Positions 56,041-64,000 of a DNA stretch of 64,000 nt are shown piece by piece. The stretch's first letter is position 1. Each line of letters begins with the position of its first letter. The DNA comes from Mytilus californianus (lineage: Eukaryota; Mollusca; Bivalvia; Mytilida; Mytilidae): assembly GCF_021869535.1 (NCBI RefSeq), contig NW_026262690.1, positions 10,217,501 through 10,281,500 of the forward strand, given 5' to 3'. A program made the translations under genes and the position numbers. The notes under the pieces are model-generated. The model had not been told where the DNA came from. It worked only from the letters and a program-made list of their open reading frames with translations, and did not search any database.

Positions 56041-56868
56041 CTAAAATGTCAACACTAGGTGACAGGAATACAGTACAAACAAACGCAAGAACACCCAGCA
56101 CAGAAAAATACATAAATAAATAATATAATAGTACATTACAACATGTAAACCGCAGAATAACAACGGACAAGGACACCACAAACGAAGTATAAACTGCGCG
56201 TCACATGAATGGATCAATACCACAAAAAGTATTTTTTGTGACGTTTATATTATCTCAGTTAAATTTCTAAAAATGAAATATATTTGTTTTGTTTATAGAC
56301 ACGTACAAGAATATTAATTGGGATTGAGTTTGTAATGGTGTTATTTTATTTATTTTCTAACCATGCCAAGAATATTAAAATGGAAATGTGTTTGTAATGG
56401 TGTTATTGTTTGTATTTTCTAACCATGTCGGTTTTTCTTCTAAATAAAAACTGTTTATAAACAAAAAAATCCTGTGCACATAGTTGCTTTAAACTTAAAA
56501 TCATATTAATGAAATAGCTGATTTTTTTATCTTAACTTTTACATACATATAGAAAATATAAATAAAATAACCGTATTATAAGGCAAGATCATGTAAGACC
56601 AAACAGTAAACACACTTGAAAACAAACAACATAAAACAAAAACACAGTAGACGAACCACGAATAACTCGACTATACTGACAAATAAGACATATGTGAAAT
56701 GTACCGAAAATACATAATGCAAACCACAAACGATAAGACATAACACAATATCTAACAGGACTTTCAAAAGAAACTAAATACATGAATGTTTGATGTATAA
56801 ATACCGAGACACGTCGTATAGCAATGCAAATTTACACTCGGCAAAACAGTCATTTTCGGAAATAGGTC
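56041..56868. other. No gene seen, repeat-derived
   Basis: Sequence related to the tails of repeats A/B/E; hydrophobic minus-strand ORFs at 56576-56783 are typical chance frames of such tails. It may include the 3' untranslated region of the Naiad relic that follows. Confidence 0.4.
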
Positions 56869-56869
56869 A

Positions 56870-58629
56870 TGTTCGATACTTAGCAGACCAGACGACGTAG
56901 ATGGTAAACCACAATCGTAGACGTGGTAAAAATGTCGTTAGTTAGTTTAGCCACAGACACATCGTATAGATCAACCAATTCGTGATGTAGTCCATAAAAT
57001 TTACGGATTATCATTTTTAATATTTCCTAATCATAACTCTGTTGGAGCAGTTTCTGCGTAAGGAGCACACTCCTGTATATGAAGTCCGTATAGTGTGAAC
57101 CTGCATAACGTATCAATTGAGATATGTAAACACCATACGACACGGCAGAGGGTATGTTACTGCTGAAAAATGGGAAATTGATAATTGGGAAGTTGCAATC
57201 ATCCCGTTTGTCATATATTTTAGTGTGAAGTCGTCCATCTGTGTCAATATTGAGGGAAAGATCAAGGTATGAAGCAGTCTTTCTAGTATCAGTAGTATCC
57301 TTAATTTCAAGTTCACTAGGATATACGAGATGCAAGTACTGACTGAAATATGGGTTTTTCAGTGATAGGACATCATCAAAATATCTGAAAGTAAAATTAA
57401 AGAATTTCGCAAGGTGATTTTTCTTTTTGTCATTTAGAAGGTTCTGAATGAATTCTGCTTCATACGAATACAAAAACAAATCGGCCAGTAGGGTTGCACA
57501 TTTAGTACCCATTGGAATACCGACTGTCTGTTGAAATATCAATTCTCCATACTCAACAAATATATTGTCGATCAAAAAGTCCAGCATTTTGATAATATCA
57601 TCTTCAGTGTATTTTCTCACACAATCAGTGTGGTTCTTCACAAAATAAGAATTATTATAACCCAAGACAAGAAATTTATATCTACGATTACCTTTTATTA
57701 TAGAAAAAGCTCTGTTTAAAGAGATGGTGAAGTCGATCTTTCAATTGAGCATTAGGAATAGTAGTGTAAGGCGTAGAAAAATCAAAGGGGTTCATGTTGC
57801 TGCAAAATTGCAGAGATTGTGATCTAAGATTTAGCAGTAAATCTTTAGAATTTTTAAGAATCCACATCTGATTGACACCACTGTTTAAATATATCTCATC
57901 ACATTATTTTTGAAGGCCATCTTTTACTGTAGGAAGAATAGTAGTCAGCACTTTAGAAAGATGTTTAGTCGAACATCTTGATGATCAAGCTATGTATCGT
58001 TCTTTATAAGGAGTTTGTGAAGTTTTGGTATCCAATATAATGATGGTAGATTTTATTCGTTTTCTTTGATGTTAATACCAAAAGAAAAAAGGACAGATTT
58101 GTGATTTTGTAAAATTTCATCCTTTGTAAATGATGTTAAAGAATATGTAGGATTACCAGTTTTGTGAGACATTCCAAATAGTGGCTTTACATATGAAGAC
58201 AATATTATTAGATGATTTATCTGCTGGAACAACGACATATTTTTCATGAAAAGAGGATAAAGCATCCACAACCTCCGGGTTCTTGAATGGGTTATAAACC
58301 CTTGTGCTCATAGTACATCGTAGTTTCTGAATGAGCTTCGGAATGCATGATGGAATAGCTTTGATCCATTGAGACAAAGTGCCCAATTCTGGTTCATCTG
58401 GTTCGCGCTTTACCCATTTTCTGGCATAGTCCTCAACCGCATCCATCAGTAACCTGAAGTTCTTTTTCCAGTTGATGGGCTGGGGAATTCCATATTTTGG
58501 TCCCTTTGCTAACAGCTCTCTTAGTTTTTCATTGGCTACGATGCTAAGGTCGCCAGTAATAACATGACCAGCTGGACTATAACTGTATTTTTTTTCGCAT
58601 GTGTTTAATTTTCGCTTTATTCGACGCAC
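56870..58629 (-). pseudogene. Naiad-type reverse transcriptase (minus-strand relic)
   Basis: From high to low coordinates: 'YSPAGHVITGDLSIV' (end of the linker; only one Cys of the CxC motif, 'TCEKK', remains), 'LLAKGPKYGIPQPINWKKNF', 'VVVPADKSSNNIVFICKA' (Cys at the position that is UGA at 17437), then with shifts 'SFTKDEILQNHKSV', 'SLYWIPKLHK', 'FDFSTPYTTIPNAQL', an open 212-codon stretch with 'VGIPMGTKCATLLADLFLYS', catalytic 'FRYFDDVLSL', 'TKIYDKRDDCNFPIINFPFF', 'YGVYISQLIRYA', and finally 'KFYGLHHELVDLYDVSV' near 56960. At least three frameshifts and several stops. Its nuclease part is at 59700-60060. Confidence 0.85.
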
Positions 58630-59559
58630 CTAAAGAAACACGAAAATTTGACCCCGCGTAAATTTCCCTGCATATTCCAAGTTTTATGGTTGTTTGAATG
58701 ACAGTTAATTATCGAGTCTGTTGTGTTGTTCGACAGATCACCAGAATATGCATACTCAATAAGGACCTCTGTTTTCATAATAATTAATTGGCTAATCATA
58801 CATGTCACACCTTTTGACAACACAGCAATCAGTGTTAAAAAATGTTAATTAGCGACGTTCTATTGATTGGTGTCATAACCCGAACATTTTGCATGTAATG
58901 TAAGAATAAAATAAATCACATTTACACGGATATTTGTATACCTGTAATGATCAAAACTTTCAACTTTTATCATACTCCAATGTTAATATTTTACGTTCCT
59001 TGAAAGTTTATTTTCGTTTGTAGTATTCATATTTATTTGATACGTTTAACTGTTAGTTAATTAAGTTTATGTTATTTGTAACTTTAACAATAATATACAG
59101 TTATGTTTTCGCATGTATGTTCCCATTCAGCGAAAATTATACACAGTGAAAATTTACCCTGCCCATTTTGTCATCAAATTGCGAAAAAAAGCCGACGCAA
59201 AAAAACCCCGATATACGGTAGTCTATGGTTAGCTATGTCCATGATTATTGAAACTAATCTATACAAAAAAGAATTAGAATCAATAACGGAAGTATTTGGG
59301 CCTCTTGAAATAGTAAATACAGTTTAGATAATGGAATGGAGTATAATTTAGTTCAGATATGGTGAATTCATAAAGGTTTTTGAACAGAAGATAACAGACT
59401 ATCAATTGTCACGGTGTGAACAGCAAGTGGTGTATAATTTCTGTGACCATGACTTCTATTTCGTCGAGCAGAAGTGTTAAATAATTGTAATTCATTAACA
59501 GTACTACACCTGGGACTAGACAAAATACCTACACCATCAATTTTGTTTTTATTGCACTT
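58630..59559 (-). pseudogene. Naiad linker region, minus-strand relic
   Basis: Between nuclease and RT: 'KIDGVGILSS' and 'ELQLFNTSARRNRSHGHRNY' (about 59550-59430), 'HTVTIDSLLSSVQKPL', and 'YRLVSIIMDIANHRL' (about 59260-59210) are readable. Below 59150 nothing clear remains until 58629. Confidence 0.6.
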
Positions 59560-59700
59560 CGGAGTTCCTGTTGTTCATTTGTTTTCCTCTTATAGTTGAT
59601 GTGTTTCCCTCGGTTTTGGTTTGTAACCCGGATTTGTTTTCTCTCAATCGATTTATGACTTTTGAACACCGGTATACTACTAGTGCTTTTATTTGTCATT
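59560..59700 (+). repeat. Repeat B inserted in the Naiad relic
   Basis: 'GTTTGTAACCCGGATTTGTT' (about 59619) and 'CACCGGTATACTACTAGTGC' (about 59668). It interrupts the Naiad reading between 'YGCND' and 'KIDGVG'; ACAAA on both sides may be its target duplication. Confidence 0.6.
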
Positions 59701-60060
59701 GCATCCATAGGATTTGGCTGTTCCCAACTGTCTAATCCAAAAGTCTTCTCTTTGTAAATGATGTGGTGTGCTCAATACGTGGTCATTTGTTGAATGATAA
59801 ATTTTCTCTATAATCCGGACTTTCATTTAAATAATAGAATGGTCAGGCTGATTAAAAAGTTTATAGAGAAATCTGTTGTTATTAGGATCATTAAGATTAG
59901 ACCGATGGTCATTCATTCTTAAATTGAGTCTTTGTCGAGTTTCCCCGACATAGATCAGTCCACAAAGACCACATTCAATACCGTACACAGTATTGGAAGC
60001 AGTATAATTTAAATCCTTATGACTGTGTGTATTGAACTTTTGGTGGTCAAGTAACATAAT
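59700..60060 (-). pseudogene. Naiad N-terminal GIY-YIG nuclease (minus-strand relic)
   Basis: The minus strand reads 'KFNTHSHKDLNYTASNTVYG', 'ECGLCGLIYVGETRQRLNL', 'MNDHRSN' and, past a stop at about 59829-59827, 'MKVRIIEKIYHSTN' with 'FWIRQLGTAK' (catalytic-Glu region altered). This nuclease lies upstream of the RT, confirming the permuted (nuclease-first) order. The N-terminal half of the 137-codon ORF (above 60060) has no resemblance to the family, so the element is probably truncated there. Confidence 0.75.
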
Positions 60061-60226
60061 GAACCCGCCAATTGGACAGGCCAAGAAAAGTAAAATTGAG
60101 GAAAATACTCCAATGGAATGCCTCGAAACTGTCAACAAAAGCGATGGAAGTGTAACAACTGATGTCACCAGGTCTAATAGAAGAGTTCTTACAGAAATGA
60201 CAGAAAAAAAAAAACGTTTTTCATAA
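60059..60226 (+). CDS. Short hydrophilic ORF, unrecognised
   Basis: 55 codons from ATG: 'MNPPIGQAKKSKIEENTPME', Lys/Glu/Thr-rich, ending in a run of lysines. The composition looks protein-like and opposes the hydrophobic frame on the other strand, but there is no family resemblance and no extension. It could be a first exon or chance. Confidence 0.2.
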   Translation: MNPPIGQAKKSKIEENTPMECLETVNKSDGSVTTDVTRSNRRVLTEMTEKKKRFS

Positions 60227-60240
60227 CTGTCAAATAGCAT

Positions 60241-61080
60241 TAAACTTCCGCTGAACCAAGTGACTGAAAGTTTAAAATTGATTTAATTTCGTATACAACA
60301 TGTACATGAAAGTGCATCAATTTTTTATTTCATTGTTTTCTAAAAAAAGTGCGGACAGATCCGTTGTATGTTTCTTAAAAGTTGTATTTGTTTGTAACTT
60401 TTGTACTTTTTTTTATTTGAAACAAAAAAGCCTGAGAACTAAAACATCCTGTTTTGAATTTTTATTAAAGTATTACTTGATGTGCTCTTTTTTCCATAAC
60501 TTGGCATCCGTATATCGTCACAATTTAGATGGAAATCGTGTTTGGTTTTATTATCTGTCATCGAATAAAATATAATTACTTGGCGTCCGTCACCTATCCC
60601 CTCGCTTTGTCGTCAGTTAGTTCAAAACGCTAAGTATAAGGAGACGATAGTGATAATGTATAAGCTACGTAAGAGCCTTTTGTATAGAACGTGATGCTGC
60701 TGGGTGACAATAGATAAGTTATTTCAATGATCTATAAAGTATCGTGTAAAGTTTACTAAATAAAACCGATGCAACGTATCTGTTTCATATCGTACATGAT
60801 GGTATGCAGAATCAGAAGTTCTATGAACAACAGCTAAATCATGTGATCACAGTTAACAAGTAAATGATAACACTATTTGATATAAATAATTAGAAGAAAA
60901 CAAATTCACATTGCCCCTTTATGCCGATATTTTACTCCTCGCTATCGCTCAGGGTAAACTATTTAGCATAAAGTGGTAAAATCACGATATATTCAAGCCC
61001 CCATGAATTATTTCTTAAATCATATTCCATCAAAATGAGAAATTGATTGTGACTCATATACATCTGCATACCTCCCTGTT
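60241..61080. other. No gene seen
   Basis: AT-rich; no supported feature. A short near-palindrome around 60915-60975 (CCTTTATGCCGATATTTTAC against its inverse GTAAAATCACGATAT...) is weak. Confidence 0.35.
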
Positions 61081-61084
61081 TAAA

Positions 61085-61630
61085 TTATTCAAGTGTTACG
61101 ATATTTTTTGCTCCCGCTTCTAGCAAACATGCTTCAACCCATGGCTTTTCTGACCCAATCACTAGGATGCGTCCGTTTTTTACACCTGGTGCATGTCTAA
61201 GTCCATCTCGTAATGCATTTGTTTCAGATATGCCATAAGTACCAAATAATTTTCCTAGCTTCGCTTGTGATAAATACTCAGTAATTAAGGATTTGGTCCA
61301 GATAGGGATTCTTGCATTATTTCCAAGATACGGCTGATTGAAATAAGTTTTATAAACTTGTATTTTTCCTTCCATAGTAAACTCCTGTAGAAAATCTTTA
61401 GGAATATTTCTTGGAGCTAGTGGAAATCAATGGCTTGAATCTACATATTCGTTTTCAAATAATGCTTTACAATTAACCGTTGCATTAATTTTGTTAAAAA
61501 ACTTGTCCGGATGACCAACACGAGATGTATTACAAAGTTCGCCGCAGATCTTACGCACATGTTTTATTTCGTCTTTATAGGTCACAAGTTTTGACAATTT
61601 CGGGTCTTCATTATGTGCAACCTATAAGTT
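61085..61630 (-). pseudogene. DUF268 (methyltransferase-like) gene fragment
   Basis: The minus strand, from an AG boundary at about 61631 (pyrimidine-poor acceptor candidate), reads 'VAHNEDPKLSKLVTYKDEIK', 'ICGELCNTSRVGHPDKFFN', 'ENEYVDSSH', a TGA, 'FPLAPRNIPKDFLQEFTMEG', 'YFNQPYLGN', 'LRDGLRHAPGVKNGRILVIG' and 'SEKPWVEACLLEAGAKNIVT'. 'GRVLVIGS..PWVEA..LEAGA..VTLEY' is the signature of DUF268, a Rossmann-type domain of unknown function in animals. The frame ends at TAA where relatives have Tyr of 'TLEY', and the C-terminal half is not found below. Two premature stops and missing C-terminus point to a pseudogene or a duplicated exon; it is the most host-like coding piece in the window. Confidence 0.65.
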
Positions 61631-61639
61631 CAATTTTAA

Positions 61640-61900
61640 AAGGAATAACAAAATTATCAACATCAGTAGCAATAGAAATTTAAAATATACCGAGTTATTG
61701 ATCATTGTGGTTCCGAATGGACGTTTATCAGATGCTTAATCTGTAAAAAATATATGAATAAATCTATGAGTTATTAAAATGGCAAACATTCTGATTCGAA
61801 TTAATTCAATCTTCTTCCGATCTTTTTTTTTAGCGTATATACTAATGAAAGAAACTTTGTCTTGTCGGTGGAATTCGTGTTGCTAAATTCCTAGTTATCT
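61640..61900. other. No further DUF268 exon seen
   Basis: Upstream (minus-strand sense) of the DUF268 fragment; no in-frame continuation is recognised. Confidence 0.35.
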
Positions 61901-61929
61901 ATGTAAATAAAGTCATCATTGATAGCAGG

Positions 61930-62120
61930 ATTACAATATTGTACCTTGAACGCGCGTATCGTCTACAAAAGACTCATCAGCGACGCTCAAATAAAAAGAG
62001 CTAAAAAGGCCAAATAAAGTACGAAGTTGAATAGCCTTAGGGACCCGGAAATTACGAAAGGTTTTGCCAAATACAGCTACATGTAATGTAATCTATTTCT
62101 TGGGTATGGAATCTATAATA
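61930..62120 (-). repeat. Repeat C copy with hammerhead-like core
   Basis: Inverse orientation; the minus strand reads 'GAGCGTCGCTGATGAGTC...GTAGACGATACGCGC'. CTGATGA and the helix II pair GTCT/AGAC are kept; GAAA has become GATA. Confidence 0.6.
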
Positions 62121-62738
62121 TTTCAAAAATGTGATGTTCCGTAGACTATGTTTTGTTGTGGGCTATTTACTTTTCACAGAGAAAAATGTCATGTTTTCTT
62201 GTTCTGTTTTTTTTTTGTCGCAATAATTTACTGCTAAATTTAGCAGCTGCTATTTAGGTTTAGTACGCCTTAATTCTAATTGCGACATGCTCCTTTTGTG
62301 AAACTATGAAACCTCTCTTTGATATGATGTTAATAAAGGTTATTTTACTGGTCCATATTGTTTATTCTTTTGGTCCTTTTTTTTGTATTTAATTAAGGAG
62401 ACAGTAATTAACCTTGTTTACCGATCTTCAAATCTCGTAAATCGATTAAGAAGAAAAAAATTAAGGAAACAAACAGAAACTGAGGAAATCAAAATAACTC
62501 AAAAGAAAGACCCGGTGCGTCGGCAGGATAAGCGTCTATGAATTCATGGACTTAAGTTAGTAATATGTCTTTGTTTGAGTATTACATCAGATATTTGATG
62601 GTTCTTTCCTGGAGTTTTAAGGCTATATGACATATTGATAAGATATTTTTCCATTGTTGCAGACATGATTTTGATCTTAATTATTATTTGTCATATCGTA
62701 ACTTGTGATTAAAGTACAATCCAAATTGATCTAATTAG

Positions 62739-62768
62739 GTCTTTCCACTTTTCTGTGGAAAGACCTAT
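62739..62768. repeat. Short perfect hairpin
   Basis: AGGTCTTTCCAC, loop TTTTCT, GTGGAAAGACCT: a 12-bp perfect inverted repeat at the head of an (ATT)n-containing dispersed element. Confidence 0.75.
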
Positions 62769-62849
62769 TGTATTTGTTCTGATTATTATTATTATTTTTT
62801 TTTCTTCTTCCGCCAAACCCATTTCTTGCGGTATAAAGTTGTTTCGCAA

Positions 62850-62970
62850 GATGTCGCTTATATATTATAACTATTTTGATCTGAGCGTCACTGATGAGTC
62901 TTATGTAGACGAAACGCATATTAAAATGGCGTATTAAATTATAATCCTGGTACCTTTAATAACTATTTAC
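62850..62970 (+). repeat. Repeat C copy, short
   Basis: 'CTGATGAGTCTTATGTAGAC' followed by GAAACGC (62891-62917): intact hammerhead-like core, but the CGCGTCTGGCGT segment is deleted in this copy. Confidence 0.6.
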
Positions 62971-63330
62971 ACCACTGGGTCGATGCCACTGCTGGTGGAC
63001 GTTTCGTTCCCGAGGGTATCACCAGCCAAGTAGTCAGCACTTCGGTGTTGACATGAATATCAACTATGTGGTCATTTGTATAAATTTCCTGTTTACAAAA
63101 CTTTGAATTTGTTCGAAAAACTAAGGATTTTCTTATCCCAGGCATAGATAACCTTAGCCGTATTTGGCACAACTTTTTGGAATTTTGGGTCCTCAATGCA
63201 CTTCAACTATTTACTTGTTTGGCTTTATAACTATTTTGATCTGAGCGTCACTGATGAGTCTTATGTAGACGAAACGCGCGTCTGGCGTATTAAATTATAA
63301 TCCTGGTACCTTTGATAACTATATATTTTA
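62945..63330 (+). repeat. Repeat C copy, long, with intact hammerhead-like core
   Basis: 'CTGATGAGTCTTATGTAGAC' then GAAA at 63251-63274, followed by CGC...GCG and TA. Core CTGATGA, helix II GTCT/AGAC, GAAA, helix III CGC/GCG and a UA site are all present. I cannot find a matching helix I, so ribozyme activity is open. Confidence 0.6.
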
Positions 63331-63334
63331 AATA

Positions 63335-64000
63335 TTATATCGAACAGTTATTGCGCTTTTAAAACTCATCTTGTTAAGGCGACGACTTTTTATTGTAAGA
63401 GTTATCTCCCCAAACACTGTTTTTCTTGTTAGTGTATCTCCTCCGTAACCAAAAAGAGACAAAATACTTTTTCATATTTGTTTGTTACATCCTAAGGAAT
63501 ATTTGGCTGATTTGGATTGAAGCGATCCGGTGAAATTTTATAGGAGTTATCTACCTTTATCAAATAAATTTGTCGTAAAGTTTTTGTAACTCATAAACCG
63601 TAAGCCGTATAAACCTAGAGTCTTTTTATTTGAGGTCCTTGGTTCCTAACTTAGAAAATGAGGTTAAGGTCAAAGGAAAAGGTCATGTTCTGAATTTTGT
63701 TTTTTGCTTGTTTTTGCATTTTCTCCGATATTGTTATATATAAAAGAACTAGTGCAAAATGTTTGTTTTATTGAGATGAAGATATGATACATTAGGTCTG
63801 AAACAATCCAGTGACATCTTATAGGAGTTATTGCCCCTGAAATGTTTTATTTTAAGGTAAATTGATTATTTCTTCAGATCGCTACATGATAAAGCCATAA
63901 GATCTTTCGCAAAATGTTGGGTGACATATGACCTCAAAAAATGTCAACGGAAAGTGACCTTGAGTGAACCGGAAGTAGTATTTTTTACACTTATTTCATG
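63335..64000. repeat. Repeat D copy, runs off the window
   Basis: 'GAGTTATCTCCCCAAACACTG' region (about 63400), 'TTGAGGTCCTTGGTTCC' (about 63630), 'AAGGTCAAAGG' and 'AACCGGAAGTAG' (about 63968). Confidence 0.55.

Noticed and set aside
55652..56179. 175-codon minus-strand ORF
   Set aside because: It runs through repeat E and repeat B copies that occur elsewhere in the window; the hydrophobic Phe/Val/Leu composition is typical of T-rich chance frames.
59103..59327. 74-codon plus-strand ORF with C-x2-C ('CPFCHQ') near a Naiad relic
   Set aside because: It overlaps the readable minus-strand Naiad linker ('YRLVSIIMDIANHRL'), so it is most likely its antisense shadow.
61430..61450. TGA in the DUF268 fragment as a selenocysteine codon
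   Set aside because: No SECIS candidate was seen nearby, no Cys is known at this place, and a second stop truncates the domain.

Overview
The window looks like repeat-dense, AT-rich genomic DNA from a bivalve mollusc, most likely a marine mussel (Mytilus-like). This rests on the type of retroelements (Naiad-type and Poseidon-type Penelope-like elements, BEL/Pao, Ty3/gypsy) and on several dispersed repeats that I associate from memory with mussel genomes. No database was searched. I see no intact host gene. Almost all recognisable coding sequence is transposon-derived, and the only host-like pieces are a DUF268 fragment and a DUF3504 (Crypton-recombinase-like) fragment, both broken.

Layout. 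1-15.1 kb is a nested stack. An old plus-strand Ty3/gypsy element (A) is split by a minus-strand Ty3/gypsy element (B, 517-14129, TSD GTCCA). Element B's integrase is in turn split by a minus-strand BEL/Pao element (2461-12062, TSD CATGG), and B's upstream LTR carries a TTAA-flanked MITE (13249-13942). Element B has an accessory ORF downstream of integrase with two C2H2 fingers and a coiled coil. 15.2-20.2 kb holds three Penelope-like reverse transcriptase loci. The central one (16117-18876) is nearly intact: N-terminal GIY-YIG nuclease, CxC linker, RT. It has a single in-frame UGA at a conserved cysteine position and a good form-2 SECIS candidate 51 nt after the stop codon, so it is a probable selenoprotein-coding Naiad. 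21-28 kb has a gypsy-like relic, dispersed repeats and a minus-strand 5'-truncated copy of the same Naiad family (24040-25360). 28.2-31.6 kb shows no genes. 32.1-33.5 kb is another Naiad relic. 35.1-37.2 kb has an SGNH-hydrolase-like ORF followed by a frameshifted gag-like ORF. 39.6-45.1 kb is MITEs, tandem repeats and tRNA-derived SINEs.

45.1-51.1 kb is a complex Penelope-like insertion of the other type (C-terminal GIY-YIG). Pieces in both orientations surround a broken coding region, followed by an array of about 540-bp units. Each complete unit carries a minimal type I hammerhead ribozyme. 54.6-55.2 kb is the DUF3504 relic, 56.9-60.1 kb a minus-strand Naiad pseudogene interrupted by a dispersed repeat, 61.1-61.6 kb the DUF268 fragment, and the end is repeats.

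The strongest novelty candidates are the UGA/SECIS pair of the Naiad element, the hammerhead array, and the zinc-finger/coiled-coil accessory ORF of gypsy B. The pieces do not form a cooperating host pathway; they are mobile elements at different stages of decay.
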